Shown piece after piece: positions 36,959 to 48,400 of a stretch of DNA of 64,000 nt (the stretch's first letter is position 1; every line of letters starts with the position of its first letter). The translations under genes and the position numbers were made by a program. Below the pieces are notes generated by a model, which was not told the DNA's origin, ran no database searches, and saw only the letters and a list, made by a program, of their open reading frames with translations. Source of the DNA: Heterostelium multicystogenum (Eukaryota > Evosea > Eumycetozoa > Acytosteliales > Acytosteliaceae); NCBI GenBank assembly GCA_003667245.1, contig RCNN01000009.1:1-64000 (forward strand). Direction: 5' to 3'.

Positions 36959-39530
36959 GCATTTGGTGGTAAATGTTGTTACTTTTGCTTATTAAATTTC
37001 ATTTGGAAGAACAAATGAGTGTGTTTGAACTTAAAACAACACATTCAAATTACTTTTATATTCTTTAAAAGTCTTATAGCACTCAAGTGTTGTGTTTATC
37101 ATTTACACACATGGTGGTTATATACTCTACAAATGGGTCTATTATCTATTGTTTAATCTAGTGGTTATCCCTCCTAAATTTGTTTGCTTGATTTGTTGTC
37201 TTTCAATGACAATAAAGGTATATTTATAATTGTTGAGGTATAGGAAATTCTACTCAAATATTGGTGAATAACTTCCAAATCACCTCAAAAGTCTATTTTA
37301 ATTCAAACACATAAAGTGAATCATTTATTATAATTTGATAATCGCACATTCAATCAGGTGTATTTTATATCTCTCTCATATTTCTCTAGGTATTGTTGTT
37401 ACTGTGATATAATTGAAACCACTTCATTGATATGAGTAACAATTTTTGATGGTTTAATTTGAAGTCTAATAAATTATTTAAGAATACATAATAATGGAAT
37501 AAATAAGTATTGAATCGATCACAAACCATAACTTCATTAACTATATTAGTTATAATAATATATCTATCTATCTTTAAAATATAATCAACAATGAATACAA
37601 TTATCTATATATTTTCTATTCTAGTTATCTTCAATTTTTACATTTCGAAAAGCATAAGTCAAACACATTTGTTAAAACCTATAGTTATAACAATGAAAAT
37701 ATCACATTATTTGGTAATTTTGTTGTTGAAAATAATTATACTTTGGGATATTACTTTCATCAAATTTTATCTTTTCAAAGTTTGATTCATCCAATTAATA
37801 ATTCGACATTGGTGTTTCCAATTGACCTTACTTTAGTCATCTCACCATTTGTTCAAATATGTTCAGATAAATACCAACCTACCTGTTTCCAACAAATTGA
37901 CATCCAATTAATCAGATTAATTCCCAATGATATATATCTTCCAACCTATGAGTCCAATATCACAGTCACAGGAACATTCTTTAAATCACTCCACAAAGAA
38001 GTGTTAAAATTTGATTTCGGAAGTGAAATCAAATTAATTAATGACTCTCACGGTTATTTCTCAGTTAATCAGAGCTTTATTGAAATGAATATTGGAAAGT
38101 CATCAATGTCTCCAGAACTAAGAATAGCAAACTTAACATTAAATCCTATGCTTTTTTGGGAGAGTAAGTCTTGATTTCTAATTATTAATCATCATTTATT
38201 TTACATTTTACTTTTTAATACAATATAGATCCACAGATATTTAATGTTACTCAAAGTAATAATTCATTAACCATTTATGGAGCAAATTTTGGTTTCAATC
38301 CAATGAAATATATATCAAATTGGATGGAAGACAAAGATCTAATAAGATTTCAATGCCGATAAACAATACTCAAATAATTGTTCCAATATCAAAACCAACA
38401 TTTAATTTAACTATTGGTCTCTATCAAAGAAATACTTCATTATTCCAAATAGTTAAAAGTATGTCATTTGATTTTATCCAATGTAAAAATCAAAATACTT
38501 ATAACTTTTTACACTCAAGTTGATTCCGTTCAACGGAACTCATATAGCTATTTTTCAATCAAGATGAAAGGTGTATTTCCTGAGATTGTTGAAGGAACCA
38601 TTATCAAATCTATATTTATGGAAGATATCCCATGTTTAAATATCAGTTTCGATAGAATTGATACATTTTCATGCAGGATAGCTTCAACCAATTTGAATGG
38701 AAGTTTGGAATACACTCCGAAAGTTAGATTGGCCAACAATGTTGAATTATTTGGAATGATTCAGACTATTCCATTGATAATCAACAATATTTCACCATTT
38801 GATAGTACTGTTATTAAATTTACATTATCAAAAGATATTCCAGATGTGATTGAGAATGATTTTCTGATCACATTTGGTGGAAGTCTTTGTGTCTCCAATA
38901 TTAATATCACCAACATCAATCGAATTTAATAAGTCCTTCAAATGATATTAACATTGTCTTTAGGTCAACTCAAATTAATTTGAGTAAGTAAATTAATAAT
39001 TAACTTATCAATCCAACATTATACACTTATACATTGAATTAATATGATATTATTCTTCAATAGATATTACTTTTATCTTTAAAGTAGAATATTCAGGTGA
39101 AAGTGTTATTATTTATGGAAAAAGAATTTCAGAGCCGGAATCATTAATGATTGGAAATATACTTTGTAATATTACAAGCCACACAAATGATAACATGACA
39201 TATCAGTGCATTAATATTAATTCCAACGAATATATACTTACTTTAAAAAATGGAAATAATTATAATGGTATAATACGGGAACAGAAAATAAACCCTATAA
39301 CAATATCAAAAGGAGATGGTAACTATAAATCATAATGTTTTTTGATATAATCTAACATTTTTTTAACTTGTTAAGATATTGACTCTAAAAAGGTTGCGAT
39401 TATTTCTACACCAGTGTTGGGAGCTATTGGATTACTCATCGGAATGGTCATCTTTATCCGAGTATTAATAAGGAGAAGGAATCTGTGAAAGTTCTCAAAT
39501 GCACTTGAAATTTAACCAAACCAAGTTCCT
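36959..39530 (+). repeat. Tandem duplication, copy B
   Basis: This is the second copy, directly head-to-tail. Upstream DNA and exons align to copy A throughout; divergence is highest in the first exon and in the cytoplasmic tail region, where copy B is much shorter. The distal boundary is approximate. Confidence 0.85.
37591..39488 (+). CDS. IPT/TIG-like type I membrane protein, copy B (short tail)
   Basis: This is the paralogue of the gene at 34305. The signal peptide MNTIIYIFSILVIFNFYI runs directly into the ectodomain with no intron. Conserved blocks shared with copy A include RLIPNDIYLPTYESN, HGYFSVNQSFIEMNIG, MKGVFPEI and PFDSTVIKFTLSKDIPDV. After an intron near 39.32-39.38 kb comes the membrane helix (STPVLGAIGLLIGMVIFI), and the protein stops nine residues later at RVLIRRRNL. 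Copy B therefore lacks the long Asn/Pro-rich tail and may act as a ligand-type or decoy partner; that is inference. Single-base breaks (near 37676, 38310 and 38925) can be repaired by comparison with copy A. Confidence 0.7.
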
Positions 39531-39733
39531 ATGAAGAGTTCTTAATCCATTTCCACTCCACAACATCCAGTTTCAGTCGACCAATTGGTGTCATATTTAC
39601 CGACAATAAATATTGTAGGAACAATCCATAAAGAAAAAACAATATTATATTATCTGAATAAACTGCAATATGAGTTGGATTTGAAAAAATGTATTTATTT
39701 AGAATTACATAAGTACTTAAACTTTATGCTTGT

Positions 39734-40748
39734 TCAGTAGTTTTTGGAGAATCTGTTTTTGGTTTCTGGAAGTTTGGCGGTTGGCTCTGGCAAACCGAGT
39801 TGCTTACGTTTTGCCTCCCATTCGTCGGTTTCACGTTTGTTGGTGGTGTTCAATGGTGTTCCGTTACGGATAGCTTCAATCTCCAAACGAGTCAGCTTGA
39901 TAGACTCGAAAGCATAGTCAATGAATGCTTCACAGGCAACTGGTACGATTGGCTTAATGAGGGCAAAGATGGTGTTTGCATAGTCACGGATTTCCTTTTG
40001 TGAGTGTGAGTCCATTCTGAGTCTGAGGAAATGGAAAAGATTGTGAAGATCGATCTTCCAGTACCACTCTGTGTAGACAGAGACTGGCAAACCAATACGA
40101 GCCAACTCACGTGAGACACCCTTGTCGAGCAACTCGGCATAGGTCTTGTAGTTGGCCTCGACTTGATCGAGATAGTCTAAGAACTCTTGAGCAGTCTTGG
40201 CGTCGGTAGCATCTTCACCACCTTGACGGTTGGAGGTAGATTGCTTACGAACATCGTCGGCTGATGGGTGGTAGAATTTGTCTGGCATGACTGAGTATCT
40301 TGCGCTGTACTCATTGACGTTGGCTGTTCTGTGTCTAATCCATTGTCTGGCAATGAATACTGGCATGACACAGTGGAATTTGAACTCAATCATTTCAAAT
40401 GGCGAAGTGTGTTGGTGTCTGTAGAGGTAACGGATCAAACCTTTGTCCTCGGTGACCTTCTTGGTTCCGGCACCATATGAAACACGAGCGGCTTGGCAAA
40501 TAGCAAAGTCAGCGGTTTGGCCGACTGGTGCAAGTCTTGGCATAGCATCAACCAAAGCAACTCTAAAAGAGCCCATCAAATCATTAGTATCAATGTAGTT
40601 TCGAACAAAATCAGTAGCTATGTTGAACATACTTTCCGTGGTCGTGTACCTTGACTTCCCAACGGTGACTTCCGTTCATGACATCATAGTATTCAGTCTC
40701 TGGTTGTACCTTTGTGATTTGAATTTGATCAATACCCAATGAGTCCAT
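39734..40748 (-). CDS. thyX: FAD-dependent thymidylate synthase ThyX
   Basis: This enzyme makes dTMP from dUMP using methylene-tetrahydrofolate, with FAD and NADPH, in place of the classical ThyA enzyme. Exon 1 (40748-40633) begins MDSLGIDQIQITKVQPE, and an intron at 40632-40563 joins HDHGK to VALVDAMPRLAP in frame. The diagnostic ThyX motif RHRTANVNEYSARYS is present, as are the conserved DLHNLFHFLRLRMD substrate-binding segment and RQWIRHR. Length is about 315 residues. Dictyostelids are among the few eukaryotes that use ThyX, thought to come from bacteria by transfer. The frame is intact, which makes it a useful contrast with the broken genes nearby. Confidence 0.95.
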
Positions 40749-41534
40749 TTCTTCTATTATTATTATTATTATTTATAAGATTATAGTTCTTCTTTTGAAA
40801 GTATCTTTGTCTTTCTTTGTTTTGATTAATTAGTCTATTTGAATTGATTTAGTTTGATATTTATACACATATGAATGAAATATATATTACAAAATATCGA
40901 ATATCTAACTATATTTGAAATTCTACTAAATACTGTAGTACCAATAAATTTAGATATATAGGTGTAGTGTATGTTGTGTGATCTGATAATGAATTTATTG
41001 GAAATGTAACATTAGTTCTATCTTATCATACAATGACACACAAATTAATTTAACCGATTAAAAAATTCAAAAAAATCTTAAAAAAGGCGGCAAAATTTAA
41101 AATAGTGGGTAATAAAAAACTGTCATTCTCATTTTTTGCTGTCAAAGAATTTCCAAACAGAGCAAATGAATGTGTCATTGAGAGTGAGGTGTGATCACCT
41201 TCTAACTTGATCACAAACCAAATGAAATTATATTAAAAGTAATATTGATTGTTGTATTTTTTTCTTTATAATCAAAAATATTTTATTTCTTATCTTTATT
41301 TATATGATTGATATACTGATTGTTTGATTGTTGTTGTTCAATGTCATAGTTGGATAAAACACTCACTCCTATGACCTATTATTATTATTTCTATGTTATG
41401 TATATGTTGCTGGTATCCTGTTAAATTTTTTGAACCCAAAAATTTCCAGCTGTTGGGCAATAGTTTAGAAACCACATGGGAGCAATGTTTTGAATTAAAA
41501 AAATTGAATAATAAAATAACAAAGTTAATTTCCT
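40749..41534. other. AT-rich intergenic region
   Basis: This is DNA upstream of ThyX and downstream of the minus-strand B-box gene. An ATT run lies at about 40755-40772. No coding frame is credible. Confidence 0.45.
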
Positions 41535-43385
41535 TTACAATGAATAAATGATAGATGCACAATTGGTTCTTATTGCATTATCATTTGTTAATATTTGCTC
41601 CCAAACGTCGCTTTCAATTGAATATACATAGTTGTTAGGACCTCCTTGGATCGAGTAGATATACGACTCGGTGGGTGATACCTGGTGGAAGATAAGACTA
41701 CTGTTGGATTCTTTCACTGAAATCCCCTTCAGTTCAACTATGGTTTCGGGGCACAGGATATTGAATCGGTAGAATTGTTTCGGTGTGAGGATGTAGATAT
41801 TTCCTTGGTTGTCTGTGCAGGTGGAACTCTTGAGCGGAATAGTATTTGGTTGAAGCTGTACATCCGACACCTGTTTGTCATGTGGGTTAAATTTCATAAT
41901 ACGGTGCTTTGATGGCATTATAGTATAGACATGGTCCTTGAAGTAAAACGCAACATGAGGGTAGGTTGTCTTTTCGATTACAGAGTAATTTTCAAGGTGT
42001 TGGTCTCGACATTGTACCTTGTGATACCAGTGTCATTTCGCCAATTTCCATCTATGATATAAATATACAAGCCATCATCGTAGCACACAGCCGGATAGCT
42101 GCAAGGCTCCACTCCTGTCATCTCTCTATCAATGTCTATGGTTTGGGTAGCTATTGAGAATCTTTGGTATCTGTTGGACTTTGAGTCACCACCGAATCGA
42201 TATATAAAGTCACCGACAAGGATGGTCGAATTATAAGCCCAGATATCAGACACCGCGGAGTCCAACTCAACGATGTCAGCCGAAGCTATTGAATGTCCTC
42301 CGGTAATATCGAATATTGATATCTTATGGTTATTCTTTTTAAATTGTGTCGAGAATAGATAGGTTGATTTCTTAAGAGGCTGTCCAATGTCATTCTTGAT
42401 AATGGATTTCAGAGTAAATGATTGGCTGACCAGCTTCTTTATATTTTTTGAGTGTATTGGAATATGCAATCAACTTGTGGGTTATGTAGCCTTCCTTTTT
42501 CAAAGATTGTTGTTGGCCGTCAAATGATTTGAACTTTCGATTATGTTTAATAATTGAGTCCAGTATCAAGCAGTCCCTGTTGCAGCTATCATATATTGAT
42601 CTTTCATTGCCTTCGCTGAGATAGAAAGAGTTGCTATTTTCTTTGATGAACTCATCAAATGTATTCAAAGATTTAATGGATGCAATGATGCTTGGTAGAT
42701 TATGCCTCCCTGTGGAGTCCGCACCTATACTGTCATTTTCAATATCAATCTCACTTCCATCTTTGTTGTTGCTATTGCTATTGTTGTTGTTGTTATCTGT
42801 CTTTGTGCTTTTCAGCTCAAATTCTATTAGCTTTAGTATTGTATTATAGGATTTGATTTCTGAAAGATATTGCTCAAATAGCTGTAGTAGTTTATCTCGA
42901 TCAGAGGCGATTGGTTTCTTCAGTTTGTGCTCCTCCACAATGAGGTATTGGTGTAAATCATGAAAGTGGTTTGATATTTCGTCTTCAACTGACTGGAGCG
43001 AAGAGTATCTCTCGGCCTGTATCTTGCACTCATTCCACAGTCGTTCCATACTTGCTTTAAAGTTACAATAGCCAAGGTGTTGATCAACCGACATACCTAA
43101 TTGACTTTCATTCAAAGTAGTACTCTTATCATGATGGTCACTCGCCAACAGAACGCCGCCGTTGAGCGATAGGCCCAAACTGCTTTTTATCTCCTCGATA
43201 TGGTCCAATACATGAGCAGGATGCTTAGAGGTGCATCTCGAGCAAATCAAAGTATTACAAGTGAAGCAGATCAACTTGATTGATTTCTTATGGGTAGGAC
43301 ACTTTCCTGCTGTATCTAGAGGTATTATTTGTTCTTCCATATTCGATTGGAAACAACCCGAATGAATTGAAGTGAATTCATTCAT
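41535..43385 (-). CDS. B-box zinc finger protein with degenerate kelch-like repeats
   Basis: The start is MNEFTSIHSGCF, or the internal methionine before EEQIIPLDTAGK. The B-box is CPTH, CFTC, CSRC and HPAH (about residues 29-60). A helical region follows with a short Asn tract (NNNNNSNSNN), and the C-terminal half has beta-propeller-like repeats (TILVGDFIYRFGGDS, DGLYIYIIDGN, GNIYILTPKQFYRF). It is a paralogue in domain order of the gene at 30383. Two frame breaks fit homopolymers: one A too many at 42444-42449 and one too few at 41989-41992. Repaired, the protein is about 615 residues. It lies 200 bp downstream of the OAS-like gene on the same strand, each with its own short AT-rich spacer; no functional link is proven. 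Confidence 0.75.
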
Positions 43386-43582
43386 TTAAAAGACAAGATT
43401 CAGAGATGGAACCATCCTCAGTGTATGTACACGACCATGGTTACATGGTGCCTCAAATAAATTAAAAAATTAATTTCAAGAAATTGAATTGAAACATAGT
43501 TGAGAAAAATCATCTAAAAAACAACAAAGAGTTGAACCAGGCACTAATTATAAGTTCTGTTCTGTTCTGTTCTTATTATAAA

Positions 43583-44689
43583 TTATTTACAAGTTGAAGA
43601 TAGTTTATTTATATCTATCAGCAATTTATCTAAAAGCCTTAATAGACTTGATTGTGTTGATTTTAAATGGTGATTGTTTTCTGGTTGAAATCGTGCAACC
43701 TCGTAGTCTATATATTCACTTCTGCTATCGTATAAGGGCGAGCTTGGCTCTTCTATAATCTTGGATAAAAGATGTATGCTTTCAAAAGACATTCTATTAT
43801 ACTCTTCATATATCCAATGACACTGCTTCTTGAAAAAATACTCTGACGTTTGTGGAGTGTGTCGCAGGCTGCTTTTCATGAGTGTCTGCTAAGAGTTGGA
43901 GAAGAATCTGATGTTGACAAATTGCTTTGTGATATTCTATCCATAGCCAATACCATGTGGTAGCCTTTGAGGATAGACATTTCATTAGGACACTGTGACT
44001 TCATATCATTCTTCCACAGCTTCAGTAAAAGAATGGCACAAAGCTGGGCATCGTTAAATTTACATGGTGTGTTTGGAGAAATAGGTCTCATCTCTGGTTG
44101 CTGCTGCTGCTGCTGTTGGGGAATAAAAATCGATGATGTGAGCCACTCTCTTGATTTGTTCTCTTGTGTCGGTGTTACTGAGTAGATTCTTCCGTTCTGT
44201 CCTATCATTTTGGGAAAGAGGTCCACTGGGACCGCAATGTTCTCCACCACTATATCAAATGAGATGCTTCTGGTGTTGTTGGTCGATACTTTTCTAACAC
44301 AATCCAGTTGCTTCGTTAGTATTTTGGATAGAACATTAACTAACTTTGGGAAATCATTGGCCGTCATTTGTTCTGGGGTCACAAAGGAACGAGGCAGTAT
44401 TAAGTCTATATCCAGATCGAATGTGCCTTTTAAACCTGTTTCCAGAATGAATGAACCAATGGGGATAATTATCGATGATTTAAAACACTTTGATAGGCCA
44501 GCCTGGAGAACAGCCAAGCAGTGTGCATAGAAGTGATAATCCACCTGGATCGAGCGATAGAACATATACAGTGACTCATCAGTTTGGAAATCATAAATTT
44601 CTTTAAAACTTGGCTCAACTGGATTATCATTTGAAATACTTTCTAGCTCAGACAACAAAGAATCAAAACTATTACTTTGAAGATTATTA

Positions 44690-44742
<53 letters not shown>

Positions 44743-44871
44743 TGTAAATTCAATTATAGGTATAGTTTTAATTATATTTAGCATATTATTATTATTGTTT
44801 TTCTCTTTTACATTAATATTATCACTACAAGTAGTGACCAACTTTTTATCAGGTAATAACAATTCTTGCAT
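43583..44871 (-). CDS. OAS/CD-NTase-like nucleotidyltransferase
   Basis: The start is ATG at 44871. A poly-Asn tract (about residues 44-62) precedes the fold. Residues 139-156 read GSFILETGLKGTFDLDID: the GS motif, T145, L147, G149 and catalytic D152/D154 have exactly the spacing of the 2'-5'-oligoadenylate synthetase active site (GSSGKGTTLRGRSDAD). A block NTRSISFDIV is followed by VPVDLFP, where D217 would be the third metal ligand, like the NPRALSF..FDVLPA pair of OAS. Later, LCAILLLKLWKND matches the conserved helix after the active site. These enzymes make 2'-5' or cyclic oligonucleotide messengers in immunity. The frame breaks near 43876 and resumes in an overlapping frame to 43583, giving about 430 residues. 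No other domain is seen. Assignment rests on motif spacing only; a non-canonical poly(A)/TUTase is the main alternative. Confidence 0.6.
44690..44743. repeat. (ATT)n microsatellite coding poly-Asn
   Basis: About 16-18 ATT units, read as AAT on the minus strand, form the poly-Asn tract of the OAS-like protein. Confidence 0.9.
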
Positions 44872-45321
44872 TTTCTAGGTTTGAATAGAATTATATATAA
44901 GTTTGAAAGTTTGCTTTGGATTAGTTTAGTTTAATTTATAGTTATTATGATTAATCAATTAATTATAAGCAATTAAGACAAATTTAAATGCACTGACTAA
45001 TCAAATTAAATTCAAAATCAGCACATAAATAATATATCTCACTAAATCATTGTGTAGATGACACACAGATTCTCAAAATATTTTTATAGTTGTCTCAAAC
45101 TTTGTTATCATAATGCATGTTCTGATGTGACCACAGATACCAAAAACAATCCCAAAAAAACAACACACCAATGCAAAAAACAATAATTTTGGTAAAATAA
45201 GAATGTGCGCAACCCCTAACCAAACCACCAATTCGAAAACTCACTTCTCTGTTCCAACAAAATCAAAATTAAAACTCTGAATCAGAGTGAGTGTCGACTC
45301 AACCCACCACCCAAATCCAAG

Positions 45322-45360
45322 TTTTACATTTTTTGTAAAAAGAATTTTCTTGCAAGAAAA
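45322..45360. terminator. Two adjacent hairpins downstream of the ComC-like gene
   Basis: TTTTAC/GTAAAA with a 7-base loop (45322-45340) is followed by the perfect palindrome TTTTCTTGCAAGAAAA (45345-45360). They lie about 50-85 bp after the minus-strand stop at 45407. A role in transcript termination is inferred from position only. Confidence 0.4.
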
Positions 45361-45406
45361 AGAGGCAGATGACGATGGTGATGACAGTCAGCACAATTAA
45401 TTCATT

Positions 45407-48400
45407 TTAATTACCAGTTGACATTTTCTTTAGTCTTGATTGCATTCTTAGTGATTCTCTGATGTATTTGCTTCGTTTCACGAGATACATGGTGGTACCC
45501 ACCACGATTGCAACAAAGACCACACCACCGACCACAATTCCAGCAATGGCAGCGTTGCTCAGTTTCTTTGATGATTTGTTGCACATGAATGAAATGGAGT
45601 CGTCGTTTTCGACATCGATCAAGTTTGAAAAGTCTGGATCAAGGAAGACCGAGTTTTGATAGGGTGGAATTGTGATTCCGACCTTGATCGAACGGAACTG
45701 TGTTGTGTCTGCTTCTTCGTTGTCCTCTAGGATGACGTTCTTGATCTTTGCTTGGGCATTGTCAATGATACCAAAGTCAATGAATCGACCATACAAACTC
45801 GAGTCATCAATGTTCATTTTAATCCATTGCACGTTGGATTTAGAGTCGGTTCTACTACCATATTGGGAGGCGGAGCATGCGTCTTCCTTGGTACCTCTAA
45901 TCGAAGCTTCCATGACAACTTGCAAAGAGTTTGTAAGTTGTTGGAATTCGTATTTCGAGATGTTGATCGTGAATTTGATTGACGACGAAGTCATGTTGAG
46001 AATGGTATCTCCAAATTGAATGGAGGTTTCATTTTGGAAATAAATAATGGTAACGTTCAGATGAGTGGATATCGATCCAAATTTGGCGGAATATTGGTAG
46101 GTAGGGTTGGAGCCATTGATTGAGTTGAATGCCCAATCTTTGATTTCATATTTCTGCACTAAATTATCTAACTCATCGATTTCTCTGATCTCCACAACCT
46201 GGATGTTGGAAACAACTGTGTTGTTTGTAATGTCAGTAATGTTTGTTCCTGTTGTAGGATTTGGTTGCGGCTCTGGTGTTGGGATGATGATTACTTCAGA
46301 TGAACATGTTGGTCCATAATATGGTGGAGAACATTCACAACCATCGGGTTTACATACACCACGGTTGTTGCAAGGTGGTTCTCCTGGACAAAGTGTTGCT
46401 GGGGTAGATGGAGTTGGAGTTGGAGTTGGATTAGTGGGAGAAGGAGTTGGATTAGTTGGAGTTGGAGTTGGATCGGTTGGAGTTGGAGTTGGATTAGTTG
46501 GAGTTGGAGTTGGAGTTGGAGTAGGCTTAGGAATTGCAACATATGGTACAATAGGATATACTTGAAGCACATTTGACTCAATACCATCAACTCTGATTTT
46601 AATATTAATATAATCTTGAGTTATTCTGTCAATACTTTGATAGGTATTCATTACTCCAGATCGATAGGAAACTTCAATTTTTTGATATCCAGAACCATTA
46701 CGATAGTCAATGAATGTTTCTAAGGTTGTATTTGGCAAACCCATAGCTTTTCCATAGATAAACAGGTTTCCACCATATTTGCTTATAGATGATGAGCTTT
46801 CGAGACATGGGATCGTAAGGTCGAACTCACGCTTCATATAATATGGTAATAATTGTAATTTGATATCATATGGAGAAAAAGACTTATAGTTGTGTCTATT
46901 GTCACTGACACCGATAACAGAAACAAAAATCACATTGAAACCAAATCCAAATCGAATTTGACCTTTAGCAACATATTTGAAATTTGCGGTGCTTGAATCC
47001 AACAAAATACTATCGATATGTTGAACATCACCATTTTCAGAAGTTAGTTGAATTGTTGGGAGATGTCTTGCATTAATTCCAGAATCAGCATCAGTTGTAG
47101 TGAAGTGGATTTTCAACAGTTCTGTTGTATCCTCCAACCTGGACGACAGGATCAAAGCTAATATCTACTAAAGTAGGTGGTACTTCATCAGTGGATCCTA
47201 AAAACCGAATATTAGTTATAAATCTTGATACGATGAACCAAAGAATACTTACCAGTACATGCTCTATATATTTTAGTTTGATTCTCATAAGATGTTCCAT
47301 AAATAGTCAAAAATGAATTAAAAGGTAAAAGTTTTGGTCCACCATTGCTGAGAACGAATGAGAGGATACCATAAGTTTGACTTCTGCAATTGGTTGATGG
47401 TACTTTAATGCTGAAGCTATAGGTACCAAGTGTGCTGTTTCCACTAACCAAGTTGTCGGAACTAATTGTTGCGATATATGGAACAGGATCAACATCGGAA
47501 ATGATTTCCACTGTTCCTGTTTGGAATCCAATATGATCTGAGATTGTTACATCCCATGTGATAGAAGTATCATTTTGAGAGACAACCAAGTTGGTTATGA
47601 TTGGAGTGAATATATAGGCATCTAAAATAAACTAATGGTTAAATATTTAATCTGGTTTCCATGGAATTATTAACATACTTTGATTTTTAATTGTAAATGA
47701 TGAATTTGGTTGGTTGAGATATCCAATCAAATTTTGTGAATTAAAATTGAGTGATAAAATTCCATTTAGATCAGAGATGAGGAAATAATCTGGATCGGTT
47801 ATTGTATTGTCAACCAAGAAATCAATGACAAAGAGTTGTAAATCATAATTATACTCTCCTTGGTATTTGGTTGCATTAGAATAGGAGAACACTAGAAATG
47901 GCTTAATATCGGGTAGGAACTTTGTTAAATTAAAATACAAAGTGTTATTGACTGGACCATCAGACAAATCTACTTCACTCATATTGAATCTAAAAATATG
48001 ATAAATCATCTAAGAAAATAATTTCTAAACAAGCCAGTGAATGCTAATTAGTACAAGATAGAGTAGATAGTTCTTTAGAAACTTACTTGAAATATCGGGT
48101 ATTATCGATGGGAAAATATCACCTTGGGCATTGTATGCCCATCCTTCAACAAAATCTTTTGGTGTTTAAATCTCCATTGGATATTGTCAAAGACATTTTA
48201 ACTGCATTATTTGATATCAAATAATTCACAAACCCTTGATATGTTCCGCTATACTCGTTTCCACTGATAAGATGTGATGAATTCAATGCCTGACCCATTT
48301 GGAATTTTAAATCTGAGATTGGAAACTTCGATGATATTTGAACAGTAATAATGATATTTCTACCCAATCCCCATTCGACATTGATATATTGTATCAATGG

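Noticed and set aside
46365..46565. Plus-strand Val-Gly repeat frame
   Set aside because: It is the antisense of the Pro-Thr stalk of the ComC-like gene.
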